Positions 28,784 through 39,242 are shown, numbered from the stretch's first letter. The stretch is 64,000 nucleotides of DNA from Pseudomonas viridiflava (GCF_900590755.1 NZ_UUOC01000004.1:496001-560000), one strand, 5' to 3'. The notes: generated by a model from the sequence alone, not told the origin. Translations and numbers: made by a program.

Positions 28784-28873
28784 TGTTGGAGCGAGGCTTG
28801 CCCGCGAAGCATCCACTGTGGTGTATCAGGCAAACCGCGTAATCGTTCTTCGCGGGCAAGCCTCGCTCCAACA
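28784..28873. repeat. REPIN (TGTTGGAGCGAGGC type)
   Basis: Perfect 26-base-class arms TGTTGGAGCGAGGCTTGCC...GGCAAGCCTCGCTCCAACA with GCGAAG/TTCGC inside, located between two converging genes. Confidence 0.9.
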
Positions 28874-28895
28874 AAGGCCACGTAAACCCGTAGAT

Positions 28896-29471
28896 CTACC
28901 GCTTCTTCGCCGCCTCCCACAATATCTCCGCAATCCCCTGACGCTTGGCGATCATGCGGGCGGCGACGAACAGCAAATCCGACAACCTGTTGATATACGC
29001 CAGCCCAACCCCGGCCAGTGGCTCTGCGGCGTTGAGGTGCTGGCAGCGGCGTTCGGCGCTGCGGGCCAGGCTGCGGCAGACATGAGCCTGGGCGATCAGT
29101 GCCGAGCCGCCGGGCAGGATGAAGTTTTCCAGTGGCCCCAGCTCCTCGTTCCACAGGTCGATGGCTGCTTCCAGTCGATCGATTTCTGCCTGATCCAGAG
29201 CCTGATAAACCGGCATCGCCAGCTCTCCACCCAGATCAAACAGTCGATGCTGGCAGGGCGCAAGCACTTCAATCACCTCATTGAGCTGAGGATTCGCAAC
29301 GGCCTGTTCAGCCAACCCGGCGAGCAGCAGGCCCAATTGGCTGTTGAGCGTGTCCACTTCGCCGATGGCTTCGACGCGGGGGTGATCTTTCGGCACCCGA
29401 CGCCCATCGCCCAACCCGGTTTCCCCAGCGTCGCCGGTGCGTGTGTAAATTTTCGACAAGCGAAAGCCCAT
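28896..29471 (-). CDS. PduO-type ATP:cob(I)alamin adenosyltransferase
   Basis: 191-aa enzyme that adenosylates cob(I)alamin to coenzyme B12. Diagnostic blocks: SKIYTRTGDAGETGLGDGRRVPKD (ATP-binding N-terminus), EAIGEVDTLNSQLG, FILPGGS, and AHVCRSLARSAERRC...YINRLSDLLFVAARM. The start at 29471 (MGFRLSKIYTR) is the family N-terminus. The open frame extends upstream into the sensor-kinase gene, which is an artefact. The downstream side carries a REPIN. Confidence 0.93.
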   Translation of the reverse strand: MGFRLSKIYTRTGDAGETGLGDGRRVPKDHPRVEAIGEVDTLNSQLGLLLAGLAEQAVANPQLNEVIEVLAPCQHRLFDLGGELAMPVYQALDQAEIDRLEAAIDLWNEELGPLENFILPGGSALIAQAHVCRSLARSAERRCQHLNAAEPLAGVGLAYINRLSDLLFVAARMIAKRQGIAEILWEAAKKR

Positions 29472-29484
29472 TCTTATTGCTCCG

Positions 29485-31521
29485 TCATAGCGGTGAAATA
29501 ACCGCTTCCGGCACTGCCACCTGACTGCCCGCCAATGGCAGACGCAAGGTAAAGCAGGTGCCCTGGCCGACCGAGGATTGAACCTCCATCTGGCCTTTGT
29601 GATTGTTGGTGATGATGAAATACGACACCGACAGCCCAAGGCCGGTGCCCTGGCCGATTTCCTTGGTGGTGAAAAACGGCTCGAACGTCCGCTTGCGCAC
29701 GTTCTCCGACATGCCGACGCCGTTGTCTTCCACCTGAATTTCCGCCCAGGGCGGATTGAGCCGGGTGCGCAGGATGATCCGCCCCGGTTCGCTGTCGTCC
29801 GGCCGTTGATGTATGGCCTGGGCGGCGTTCTTCAGCAGGTTGAGCAGCACCTGTTCAAGCTCGTTGGCCGTGCCAGGCACGGGGCCCAACTCTGGGTCGA
29901 ACTGGCGGACGATGGCCTGGCCCTTGAAGTCGAAACCGATGGTCAGATCAAAGTCGTTGCTGGCGATTTCCAGTGCCTGATCAATCAGTGCGGGCAGGTC
30001 GCAAGGCGCCATCTGCCGGGTGCTGAGGCGACTGAAACTGAGCATGTGGCTGACGATTTTCGCGGCTCGAGCCCCTGCCTGCGCAATACCATCGAGCAGT
30101 TGCGGAACCTCACGGCTGACAAGATAGCGGTTCACGGTTTCCAGCTCGATGCCGTCAGCTTCGGCCTGTTCGATGTTTTTCGGCAGATCGCTGGACAGTC
30201 GGCGGCGAATGTTCTGCACGTTATGCAGGATCGCGCCCAGCGGATTGTTGATCTCATGAGCCATGCCCGCCGCCAGCCCGCCCACGGACAGCATCTTCTC
30301 GGACTGAACCATCATTTCTTCCAGAGACAGCCGCTGAGTGATGTCATCGATGCGGATCACCACGCCACGGCCCGCATCGCCGGTCAGGGGATAGAAGGTG
30401 AGGGCATAGTGGCGACGCTCCTCGTCCTTGATCCAGGTGACACGCTCGATCTTGGTGACCCGATGCCGTTCGACGGTCTGCTTGAGCTGCGGCAGGAAGG
30501 TCTTCATTGGCGCAAAGGCGAGGAAGATCGGCTGGTTGAGGGCTTCGTCCAGCGGCGTCCCGGAAAGAGCGCTGGCTTCCTGATTCCACTGGGTGACGTA
30601 GAGTTGTTCATCGAGGGCGATCAGCGCTGAAGGCATGGAATCGATAATGCTGTTCAGGTAATTCTGGAACCCGGTGAGCTTCTTCTCGATCTTGCTGCGC
30701 ACTTTGACTTCAAGTTCCAGCTTGCGATTGGTGTTGCGGGTTTCCTCGGCCAGGCCTTGAGCCTGATCGTAGGCTTCCTGGGAGTCGTCCCGGGCGCGTT
30801 TGAGTTGCTGCTCCCGGGCTTCCATTCGCGACAGCATGGTGTTGAACGCCTCGGCCAGACTGCCGATTTCGTCTTTATTGCCCGGCTCGGCCCGCAGCGC
30901 ATAGCTTTCTTCCCGAGTGACCTGCCGGGAAAGTTCTTCGAGCTGGTAAATGGGCTCGGTAATCAGTCGGCGGATCTGCCTGGCGATGATCAGCCAGAGC
31001 AACACGCTGAACACCAGAATGCCCAGGCTGGCGGTCAGGGTGCCGGTGTAAAACGCCGTGGGTAATTCGCTGCTGGCCACCAATAACAGGTGGCCCGGTG
31101 TCTGGCCTGCTTTCGGCACAGGAATGACCTGGGTATTGCGAAACTCGGTGATGCGCCAGGTATCGATGTCTTTGACGTGCGTCGGCAGCTGGAGTTTGTC
31201 GCCTTGTTGCAACTGCCCCAGACGCTCGCCGTTGTTGTCGTACAGGGCCGCCGCACGCAGCGGACCGTAGCTTTTCAGCTCCTTGAGCAGTGCTTCGGCG
31301 TTGGCCGGTGAGCTGAGCGCCTGCTCGGCAAGATTGGGGTTACTGATCAGTCGGCCAATGGTCTGCAAGGCCTGGGGCGCCATGGCTTCCTGAGAAATAT
31401 AGTAAGCGGCGCTGATGAAAGTCAGGTTAGCCACCAGCAGGACAGTGGTCAGCAAGACCAGCAGGGCTGCCAGTAGCTTCTGGCCGACCGGCAGGTTTTC
31501 CAGGCGTTGGCGCAATGACAT
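29485..31521 (-). CDS. membrane sensor histidine kinase (orphan)
   Basis: 678-aa sensor kinase. First span KLLAALLVLLTTVLLVANLTF, then a periplasmic domain of about 130 residues. A second span (LTASLGILVFSVLLWLII) leads to HAMP, a coiled coil rich in Arg/Glu/Gln, and a PAS domain (MPSALIALDEQLYVTQWN). The HisKA site is GMAHEINNPLGAIL (His near residue 422), followed by HATPase with NLLKNAAQAI, VEDNGVGM and GQGTGLGLS. No response regulator is adjacent, so its partner is unknown. ATG 31521 is preferred to a GTG 12 bases upstream; neither has a good ribosome site. Confidence 0.92.
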   Translation of the reverse strand: MSLRQRLENLPVGQKLLAALLVLLTTVLLVANLTFISAAYYISQEAMAPQALQTIGRLISNPNLAEQALSSPANAEALLKELKSYGPLRAAALYDNNGERLGQLQQGDKLQLPTHVKDIDTWRITEFRNTQVIPVPKAGQTPGHLLLVASSELPTAFYTGTLTASLGILVFSVLLWLIIARQIRRLITEPIYQLEELSRQVTREESYALRAEPGNKDEIGSLAEAFNTMLSRMEAREQQLKRARDDSQEAYDQAQGLAEETRNTNRKLELEVKVRSKIEKKLTGFQNYLNSIIDSMPSALIALDEQLYVTQWNQEASALSGTPLDEALNQPIFLAFAPMKTFLPQLKQTVERHRVTKIERVTWIKDEERRHYALTFYPLTGDAGRGVVIRIDDITQRLSLEEMMVQSEKMLSVGGLAAGMAHEINNPLGAILHNVQNIRRRLSSDLPKNIEQAEADGIELETVNRYLVSREVPQLLDGIAQAGARAAKIVSHMLSFSRLSTRQMAPCDLPALIDQALEIASNDFDLTIGFDFKGQAIVRQFDPELGPVPGTANELEQVLLNLLKNAAQAIHQRPDDSEPGRIILRTRLNPPWAEIQVEDNGVGMSENVRKRTFEPFFTTKEIGQGTGLGLSVSYFIITNNHKGQMEVQSSVGQGTCFTLRLPLAGSQVAVPEAVISPL

Positions 31522-31585
31522 GAGGCGAATCACACACTGAGGGGAAGTATTCAGGGTAGCGCGCAGTTTGGCGGTTGAGCAAACC

Positions 31586-32614
<1,029 letters not shown>

Positions 32615-32666
32615 TCAATAATGACAAGCCAGGCGTTTCCATACGCCTTTTAACCGGAGAAATGAC

Positions 32667-33152
32667 ATGCCCTCGTTCGACGTAGTGTCCGAACTGGATA
32701 AACACGAAGTCACTAATGCCGTCGACAACGCCATCAAAGAGCTGGACCGTCGCTACGACTTGAAAGGTAAAGGCGAGTTCGAATTCAAGGAAAAGGACCT
32801 GACCGTCAACCTGACGGCCGAGGCTGAATTCCAGCTTGAAGCGATGATCGAAATCCTCAAGCTGTGCCTGGTCAAGCGCAAGATCGACGTCAAATGCCTT
32901 GAAGTCAAAGATGCGTTTGCATCCGGCAAGCAGATGAAGCAGGACGCCGTGCTCAAGGAAGGTATCGACAAGGAGCTGGCGAAGAAAATCGTCGCTCATA
33001 TCAAAGAAGCCAAACTCAAGGTCCAGGCCGCCATTCAGGGCGAGCAGGTCCGGGTTACCGGCAAGAAACGTGATGATCTGCAAGAAGCCATGGCCGTGTT
33101 GCGCGGTCATGAATTCGGTATGCCGCTGCAGTTCAACAACTTCCGCGACTGA
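32667..33152 (+). CDS. yajQ: YajQ family nucleotide-binding protein
   Basis: 161-aa cytoplasmic protein, full family length, starting [22 protein letters not shown]. The two ferredoxin-like halves include [35 protein letters not shown] and [19 protein letters not shown]. YajQ-family members in Pseudomonas and Xanthomonas bind c-di-GMP and act with transcription factors; in E. coli binding to tRNA and GTP was reported. CCGGAGAAATGAC provides the ribosome site. Confidence 0.95.
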   Translation: MPSFDVVSELDKHEVTNAVDNAIKELDRRYDLKGKGEFEFKEKDLTVNLTAEAEFQLEAMIEILKLCLVKRKIDVKCLEVKDAFASGKQMKQDAVLKEGIDKELAKKIVAHIKEAKLKVQAAIQGEQVRVTGKKRDDLQEAMAVLRGHEFGMPLQFNNFRD

Positions 33153-33278
33153 TTGTCTGGCCGGGACGCCTGGGAACCTCTTTGTTCTCTCTGCTTCCCA
33201 GGCCAGTGCAAGGGGCTGGAGCCTCAGGTTTGATCTGAGGGTTCAGCGCCCGGTTTCGCGAATCGTAAGGAGAAAAAG

Positions 33279-34124
33279 ATGGATTTGAATGCCGAAGTCG
33301 ATCATTTGGTGAAGGCCTCCCAGGCCTGGCTGCCGATGATCATGGAATACGGCAGCCGCGTGCTGTTGGCCCTGGTCACTCTGACCATCGGTTGGTGGCT
33401 GATCAACCGTCTGACCTCCAAGGTTGGCGCGCTGCTGGCACTGCGTAATGCCGATCTGGCGTTGCAGGGCTTCATCAGCAGCCTGGCCAATATCATTCTG
33501 AAGATTCTGCTGGTGGTCAGCGTCGCCTCGATGATCGGCGTGGAAACCACCTCGTTCGTGGCCGCTATCGGTGCTGCGGGCCTGGCGATTGGTCTGGCGC
33601 TGCAAGGTAGCCTGGCGAATTTCGCTGGCGGGGTGCTGATTCTGCTCTTTCGTCCGTTCAAGATCGGTGACTGGATCGAGGCACAGGGTGTGGCGGGAAC
33701 CGTCGATAACATCCAGATTTTCCACACCGTACTGCGTACCGGCGACAACAAGACGGTGATCCTGCCTAACGGCAATCTGTCCAACGGGATCATCACCAAC
33801 ACCAATCGCCAGCCGACGCGCAAGATCACTTTCGATGTGGGTGTGGATTACGAGGCTGATTTGAAGCAGGCGCTGCAAGTGTTGATGGACATGGCTGATG
33901 ACCCTCGCGTTTTGCAGGATCCTGCGCCACAGGCCGTGGTGGCTGCTTTGGGCGACAGCTCGATTACAGTGTCGCTGCGGGTGTGGGTCAAAACCGGTGA
34001 TTTCGGCGATGTGTCCAACCGCTTCAACGCCGAAGCCCGCGACCGCCTGCGCGCCGCCAACATCGAGATCCCGTTTCCACAGCGGGTGATTCGAGTGGTG
34101 CAGGATCAGGCAGCGCCGCAGTAA
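33279..34124 (+). CDS. mscS: small-conductance mechanosensitive channel, MscS family
   Basis: 281-aa channel of MscS size. Three N-terminal spans lead into the pore helix AAIGAAGLAIGLALQGSLANFAGGVLIL, with the Ala/Gly zipper of MscS. The cytoplasmic beta domain follows: FRPFKIGDWIEAQGVAGTVDNIQIFHTVLRTGDNKTVILPNG is highly typical. AAGGAGAAAAAG precedes the ATG. The 126-base gap from yajQ contains two small hairpins (33169-33200 and 33222-33240) without T-runs. Confidence 0.95.
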   Translation: MDLNAEVDHLVKASQAWLPMIMEYGSRVLLALVTLTIGWWLINRLTSKVGALLALRNADLALQGFISSLANIILKILLVVSVASMIGVETTSFVAAIGAAGLAIGLALQGSLANFAGGVLILLFRPFKIGDWIEAQGVAGTVDNIQIFHTVLRTGDNKTVILPNGNLSNGIITNTNRQPTRKITFDVGVDYEADLKQALQVLMDMADDPRVLQDPAPQAVVAALGDSSITVSLRVWVKTGDFGDVSNRFNAEARDRLRAANIEIPFPQRVIRVVQDQAAPQ

Positions 34125-34144
34125 GCCTGTTGGAGATTCCAATC

Positions 34145-34250
34145 TGTAGGAGCGACCGGGGTGGCGCTCTACATTGCTCGCGATGGCGGTTTATCAGGCG
34201 AAAATTTCTTCACTGATACACCGCTATCGCGATCAAGCTCGCTCCTACAG
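34145..34250. repeat. REPIN (TGTAGGAGCGA type, imperfect)
   Basis: Arms TGTAGGAGCGACCGGGGTGG... and ...GATCAAGCTCGCTCCTACA pair only partly, with an older, decayed look. It is the first of two tandem palindromes downstream of mscS. Confidence 0.75.
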
Positions 34251-34281
34251 ATACTGCGTTTTCCCTGACAAGCTGTGATTC

Positions 34282-34354
34282 TGTAGGAGCTGCCGCAGGC
34301 TGCGAATGGCGGTATCTGGCACAACGCTATTCGCAGCCTGCGGCAGCTCCTACA
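34282..34354. repeat. REPIN (TGTAGGAGCTGCC type)
   Basis: Arms TGTAGGAGCTGCCGCAGG...CCTGCGGCAGCTCCTACA, almost perfect, 31 bases after the previous REPIN and just before the ampG stop (minus strand). Confidence 0.88.
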
Positions 34355-34366
34355 GGGGTAAAGCGA

Positions 34367-35917
34367 CTACAAATCCGAAGGCTTCTGCACTTCAAGCTCT
34401 TCAGCCGCCTTGTCCTGACGCGCTTCCTTGCTCCACTGCAGGATGATCATGATCAGCGTCGGCACCCCCAGCAGGGCGGTGATCAGGAAGAAGTTGTGAT
34501 AGCCGAACTTCTCCACCATGACCCCTGAATATCCACCAATCAGCCGCGGCAACAGCAGCATGATCGAGCTGAGCAGCGCGTATTGCGTGGCCGAGAACTT
34601 GAGGTTGGTCAGGCTCGACAGGTACGCCACAAAGGCTGACGTCGCCAGCCCTGAACTGAAGTTATCCAGGGATATGGTCAGCACCAGCATTTTCAGGTTC
34701 GGGCCCATGTCGGCCAGCAGCAGAAACAGAATATTGGTCGCCGCCGACGTCAGGCCGCCGATGAACAGAATCGGCATGATGCCGAACCGCACGATCAACA
34801 GCCCGCCAAAACCAGCCCCCAGCAACGTCATGATCAGCCCGAAAATCTTGCTGACACTGGCGATCTGATCCTTGGTGAAACCCTGGTCAATGTAGAAAAC
34901 GTTGGCCATGACGCCCATGACCGTGTCCGACATGCGATAGGTCGCGATCAGCCCGAGCAGCAGAAACGCCTGCCAGCGATAGCGCAGGATAAAGTCGTTG
35001 ATCGGGGTCAGAACCGGCGCCAGACCACGTCGGCCCATGGACGACAGGCAGGCGGTGGTCAGGACCGTGTACAGAATGGCGCGCAGGAAGGCGCGGTCTT
35101 CCAGCAGCAGATCCATCCAGCTGGTGCCCTGAAACAGCACGCTGGCGAAGTCGGTGTTATAGAGCTGAGTGAACATTGCTGGAACCGAGACCAGCAACAC
35201 AATCAGGACAAATACCGACGCCAGCTGATGGGTAAAGCCATAACGCGCCGCCGACAGCTGCGTGCGCAATGCCACGGGCGGTTCACGCATGACCAGTGTC
35301 GTGATCAGCGCAGGCAGCATCAACAAGCCGAACAGCACGTAAGTGCCGGTCCACGCCGAGTGCTTGTAGGCAAAACCGGTAGAGCCGAAGCCTTCAGCGA
35401 AGTACAGCGCCCCAGCGGTGGCCAGCAAGGCCGCCACGCGATAGCCAGACATATAGCTGGCGGCGAGGGCGGCCTGTTGGGTGTCGTTGGCGATTTCCAG
35501 GCGATAGGCGTCGATGGCGATGTCTTGAGTCGCAGACGAGAAGGCCACCACCACGGCAATGGCGATCAACCACGACAAATGCTGTTGCGGATCGCAGAAG
35601 CCCATGCCTATCAGGCCCAGGATCACCAGCGATTGCGACAGTACCAGCCAGGAACGGCGACGGCCCAGCTTGCCCAGCAACGGCAGGCGCCATTGATCGA
35701 GCAGCGGTGACCACACCCATTTGAATGCATAGGCAAGGCCGATCAGGCTGGCATAGCCGATGGTTTCGCGAGCGACCCCGGCTTCACGCAACCAGACCGA
35801 CAAGGTTGAAAACACCAACATGTAAGGCATGCCAGCGGCAAAGCCCAGCAATAACAGCACTAACGTCGAGGGGCTGGCATATGCGGCGAGCGCGGCGCGC
35901 CAGGTTTTACGGGGCAT
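34367..35917 (-). CDS. ampG: AmpG-type muropeptide permease (MFS)
   Basis: 516-aa inner-membrane transporter that imports GlcNAc-anhydromuropeptides for cell-wall recycling and so feeds beta-lactamase signalling. MFS features are PLLDQWRLPLLGKLGRRRSWLVLSQ (loop 2-3 motif), SSATQDIAIDAYRLE and LLLADMGPNLKMLVLTISLDNFSSGLATSAFVAYLSSLTN, which are AmpG hallmarks. More than twelve hydrophobic segments are visible. The position matches PA4393 in P. aeruginosa as I recall it. Confidence 0.92.
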   Translation of the reverse strand: MPRKTWRAALAAYASPSTLVLLLLGFAAGMPYMLVFSTLSVWLREAGVARETIGYASLIGLAYAFKWVWSPLLDQWRLPLLGKLGRRRSWLVLSQSLVILGLIGMGFCDPQQHLSWLIAIAVVVAFSSATQDIAIDAYRLEIANDTQQAALAASYMSGYRVAALLATAGALYFAEGFGSTGFAYKHSAWTGTYVLFGLLMLPALITTLVMREPPVALRTQLSAARYGFTHQLASVFVLIVLLVSVPAMFTQLYNTDFASVLFQGTSWMDLLLEDRAFLRAILYTVLTTACLSSMGRRGLAPVLTPINDFILRYRWQAFLLLGLIATYRMSDTVMGVMANVFYIDQGFTKDQIASVSKIFGLIMTLLGAGFGGLLIVRFGIMPILFIGGLTSAATNILFLLLADMGPNLKMLVLTISLDNFSSGLATSAFVAYLSSLTNLKFSATQYALLSSIMLLLPRLIGGYSGVMVEKFGYHNFFLITALLGVPTLIMIILQWSKEARQDKAAEELEVQKPSDL

Positions 35918-35959
35918 GGGCTGGAGTCTGCCTCAGGTTACGAAAACAAAGGGCGCACT

Positions 35960-36328
35960 CTAACCGCTGTGCTCCATCGGGCGCCAGCCATGGCGCCGGA
36001 TATCTACCCGATTGTTTTGTACAAACACACCTTCGGCGCGCAAACGGGCACGCTGTTCGTCGCCCGAGACCGTTCCGGCGTGCAGGCTGACTTTACCGCC
36101 CGCGCCAATAACCCGGTGCCATGGCAGAGAGGTGTCGTCCGGCAATTGGCTCAGCGTGCGCCCAACCCAGCGCGCGGCGCGGCCAAGGCCGGCAAGCTCG
36201 GCCAGCTGCCCATAGCTGACCACTTTGCCTTCCGGCACTTGATGAAGGGTCAGATACAGCGCTGTGCGTCTGACCTCGGCAGCAGAAGGCTCATTTGCCG
36301 ATGATTGCTGCGCATCCTCGTCAATCAC
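35960..36328 (-). CDS. alkyltransferase-like (ATL) protein
   Basis: 122-aa protein related to O6-alkylguanine-DNA alkyltransferase (MGMT). The catalytic PCHRV motif is PWHRVIG, so the acceptor Cys is replaced by Trp, the signature of the non-catalytic ATL family. These proteins bind alkylated guanine and hand the lesion to nucleotide-excision repair. VVSYGQLAELAGLGRAARWVGRTLS carries the Arg finger and DNA-binding helix. An acidic N-terminal tail of about 18 residues is unusual but poorly conserved. Confidence 0.93.
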   Translation of the reverse strand: MIDEDAQQSSANEPSAAEVRRTALYLTLHQVPEGKVVSYGQLAELAGLGRAARWVGRTLSQLPDDTSLPWHRVIGAGGKVSLHAGTVSGDEQRARLRAEGVFVQNNRVDIRRHGWRPMEHSG

Positions 36329-36491
36329 GGGTTTATTCCTGTATATAAGGTTGTGTGCAGGTGTTCATGGAACTACGGAATAATCCTACGGTCTGTGCAT
36401 TCTATGCCCGCGGCGGTCTTCGATTGCCTTGACGTTGTCCTTCTTCAGGACAGTGCCCGATTTTCCGCTAACTGAGCCTATGTATTTGCTT

Positions 36492-37499
36492 ATGCTGACC
36501 AGAACCTTGTTGTGCCTCGCAGTCTCCCTCGCATCCACGTCTCTTCTTGCCGATACCGTCTGGTTGAAGAATGGTGACAAGATTACCGGCACCATCAAGC
36601 TGTTCGATGGCGGCAAGCTGGTGATTGACACTGCTTACGGCGGGACTATCCCGCTGGACATGAAGCAGGTCAAAACCCTGCAAAGCGATCAGAAGCTCAT
36701 GGTCAAGCAGGATCAGTATCAGGGCGAAGTCGCCAAGTCGTTGCAGCCTGCCGATGATGGCAAGGTCATCCTCGCCAATGGCGACGCGCCAAAGACCGTC
36801 GAGCTGGCAAGCATCCAGCAGATCCTCAAGCCCAAGCCGATCATCACGGACCTGGTGTGGAAGGGCAATATCGACGCGGCACTGGATTTCCAGAAAGCCG
36901 AGAACGACACCGACGATTACAACATCGCGTTCAAGACCTCTGCGCGGCATGGCCAATGGCGTCACAACGCCAAAGGCGATTACAACCGCGAAACCCAGGA
37001 TGACGTGGTCAACACTGACAACTGGAGCGCTGAATACTCCATCGACCGCTTCCTGACCGAAAACTGGTTCTGGGATGGCCGGATCAGCTACAAACGCGAC
37101 AAGGTCGAAGACCTGGCCCGCCAGCGCACCGTCGGTACCGGTCCTGGTTACCAGTTCTGGGATGACGAACTCGGCGCATTCAAGTTGGGCTCACTGCTTA
37201 ACCGTACAGACTTCGAATACAACACCGGTGCCAAGGACAACTTCTATTCGGTTGCCGGCACCTGGGACTACAACCGCTTCCTGATCGGCAAGAAAGTCGA
37301 GTTCTTCACCAATGGTGAGCTGGGCAAGCCAATCAGTGGCGTCGCTGACTACTCGCTGGATGCCGAAGTGGGCCTGCGCTACAAGGTCACCGACTGGGCT
37401 TCGCTTAACCTCAAGGCCGAGAAGAACGTCATCAGCGGCTCCGACGAAGGCGACCTGGACAAGACCCGCTACACCGCTGGGTTTGGTGTGACCTGGTAA
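36492..37499 (+). CDS. DUF481 outer-membrane protein
   Basis: About 335-aa exported protein of the DUF481/YdiY group. Signal peptide MLTRTLLCLAVSLASTSLLA precedes DTVWLKNGDKITGTIKLFDGGKLVIDT. The second half is a beta-barrel-like repeat of alternating strands ending in an aromatic C-terminus (FGVTW), typical of outer-membrane barrels. Function is unknown. An ATG at 36480 would add four residues (MYLL) and is possible; no good ribosome site marks either. Confidence 0.85.
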   Translation: MLTRTLLCLAVSLASTSLLADTVWLKNGDKITGTIKLFDGGKLVIDTAYGGTIPLDMKQVKTLQSDQKLMVKQDQYQGEVAKSLQPADDGKVILANGDAPKTVELASIQQILKPKPIITDLVWKGNIDAALDFQKAENDTDDYNIAFKTSARHGQWRHNAKGDYNRETQDDVVNTDNWSAEYSIDRFLTENWFWDGRISYKRDKVEDLARQRTVGTGPGYQFWDDELGAFKLGSLLNRTDFEYNTGAKDNFYSVAGTWDYNRFLIGKKVEFFTNGELGKPISGVADYSLDAEVGLRYKVTDWASLNLKAEKNVISGSDEGDLDKTRYTAGFGVTW

Positions 37500-37515
37500 T
37501 AGAACTCGCTTAACT

Positions 37516-37590
37516 TGTAGGAGCTGCCGAAGGCTGCGAACCGCGGTTTGTCTGATCCACCGCGGTTCGCAGCCTTCGGCAGCTCCTACA
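37516..37590. repeat. REPIN (TGTAGGAGCTGCC type)
   Basis: Near-perfect palindrome with arms TGTAGGAGCTGCCGAAGG / reverse complement and CCGCGG inside the loop-proximal stem, in the gap after the DUF481 gene. Confidence 0.9.
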
Positions 37591-37703
37591 GGTCCGCGTG
37601 ATATCCGTAATACCTCCCTCCTTCGATAATTTTTCTTGTCATTGAGACGCATCCGCGTGCCCAATTGGCAGGTTGTCGTTATCACCTTCAAGGAGTGACC
37701 CAA

Positions 37704-38435
37704 ATGAGCGTAAAGGCTTCCCGGCAGGCTCGCGAACTTCTGCTCAAGGAATACCGGGGTGTGTTGTCCACCCATTCCAAATCCATGCCCGGCTTCCCGT
37801 TTGGCTCGTCGGTGCCGTATTGCCTGGACGAGCAGGGCAGGCCGTTGATCCTGATCAGCCGTATCGCTCAGCACACCCACAACCTGGGCAAAGACCCGAA
37901 ATGCTCGCTGTTGGTGGGTGAGCGTGAAGCTGATGATGTTCAGGCGACCGGGCGGGTGACTGTCATGGCCGAGGCTGAAAAACTTGTTGATGCCGATGCC
38001 ATCGAAGCCGCTGCACTGCGTTACTACCGTTACTTTCCTGAATCCCAGAGCTATCACAGCGCCCATGATTTCGATTTCTGGGTACTGACGCCGGTGCGCT
38101 ACCGTTTCATCGGAGGTTTTGGCGCGATTCACTGGCTCGATGACGTCGCGCTGGCCAATCCATTCGCCGGTGCTGCTGAAACCAGCATGGTCGAACACAT
38201 GAATGCCGACCACGCAAAAGCCATCGCGCACTATGTGCAACTGACCGGTCTGCCCCAGAGCGAACCTGCGCAATTGGTGGGCATCGACAGTGAAGGCATG
38301 CATTTGCGGATCGGTCAGCGCCTATACTGGCTGGCTTTCAGTGAGCCCAGTAACACGCCGAAACAAGTGCGCGAAGCCTTGACCCAATTGGCTCACGCGC
38401 AAAAATGGCCCGATTCTGTGGGGCAGGAGGCTTGA
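37704..38435 (+). CDS. HugZ-like pyridoxamine-phosphate-oxidase family protein with DUF2470
   Basis: 243-aa cytoplasmic protein. The N-terminal split-barrel PNPOx domain (YRGVLSTHSKSMPGFPFGSSVPYCLDEQGRPLILISRIAQHTHNL) is of the HugZ/heme-utilisation kind. The C-terminal DUF2470 domain has MVEHMNADHAKAIAHYVQ, where the His residues are conserved. The ATG at 37704 follows AAGGAGTG. Heme oxygenase-like or flavin-dependent activity is possible but not shown by the sequence. Confidence 0.88.
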   Translation: MSVKASRQARELLLKEYRGVLSTHSKSMPGFPFGSSVPYCLDEQGRPLILISRIAQHTHNLGKDPKCSLLVGEREADDVQATGRVTVMAEAEKLVDADAIEAAALRYYRYFPESQSYHSAHDFDFWVLTPVRYRFIGGFGAIHWLDDVALANPFAGAAETSMVEHMNADHAKAIAHYVQLTGLPQSEPAQLVGIDSEGMHLRIGQRLYWLAFSEPSNTPKQVREALTQLAHAQKWPDSVGQEA

Positions 38436-38501
38436 ATTCACGCTTTTCTGACGTCACGTAGGGTCTACTGCAAGGCATTCTTGCGTTGAGGAATTGAATT
38501 G

Positions 38502-38984
38502 ATGCGTGTTTTTCTGCTGTTGTTCCTGCTTTTTCCTGTGCTGGAACTGTTCATTCTGGTTCGCGTAGGGATGTCGATCGGCTTCTTCGCGACCTTCCTT
38601 CTGGTGGTCATGACCTCCCTGGCGGGGCTGTTCATTATCCGCGTGGCCGGGTTCGCGACCGCGATGCGCGCGCGGGAAAGCCTGTCCCGTGGCGAGCTGC
38701 CTGCCCAGCAAATGCTGGACGGCCTGATGATCGCCGTCGGCGGTGGTCTGCTGCTGTTGCCGGGTTTTATCAGCGACGTGCTGGGCATCATCTGCCTGCT
38801 GCCGTTCACTCGCACCCTGCTGGTCAACAAGATGCGCAAGCGTGCCGAAGAGCAGGCTCTGCGTCAGCGTGCTTTCGCTGAAGATATGCCGGCCAGCAAC
38901 GATCCGGGCCGTCCGGGCTCGATTCATCCACCGACTCGCAAGCCGGATGTGATCGAGGGCGAGTTCGAGCATCGCGACAAGTAA
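38502..38984 (+). CDS. fxsA: FxsA family membrane protein
   Basis: 160-aa inner-membrane protein; over-expression in E. coli relieves F-plasmid exclusion of phage T7. Three to four spans: FLLLFLLFPVLELFILVRVG, FFATFLLVVMTSLAGLFIIRV (with the GxxxG-like start), and MIAVGGGLLLLPGFISDVLGIICLLP, the family core. A basic, charged tail with a short acidic repeat ends the protein. The ATG at 38502 is preferred to a TTG 3 bases before it. Confidence 0.93.
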   Translation: MRVFLLLFLLFPVLELFILVRVGMSIGFFATFLLVVMTSLAGLFIIRVAGFATAMRARESLSRGELPAQQMLDGLMIAVGGGLLLLPGFISDVLGIICLLPFTRTLLVNKMRKRAEEQALRQRAFAEDMPASNDPGRPGSIHPPTRKPDVIEGEFEHRDK

Positions 38985-39073
38985 AGTCGCTGATAGCCCT
39001 ACTGTGCGGCGCCTGCGGGTGCCGCACTTGTTTGCGCACGACGTTATCTCGACAAAAAAAATCAATGACCGGC

Positions 39074-39102
39074 CTTGTAATCACCTAGCCCGCCCTTATG
39101 TA
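39074..39102 (+). promoter_or_regulatory. sigma-32-type heat-shock promoter for groESL
   Basis: CTTGTAA (39074-39080), 13 bases, CCTTATGTA (39094-39102) fits the RpoH consensus CTTGAAA-N13/14-CCCCATnTA with 6/7 and 7/9 matches. It lies about 140 bases before groES. No CIRCE element was seen. Confidence 0.65.
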
Positions 39103-39242
39103 TGGGTCACCGCAAGGTTTCTGGCAGTTACGCCAGACCGTATTCTGCGGTTCGCTCGTCGAACCGTAACCGGCAACGCCGGATGTTTTAACTCGCTGGT
39201 GTCGTCACCAGCCGCTCAAAAACCATAATTAGGAGATCGACA

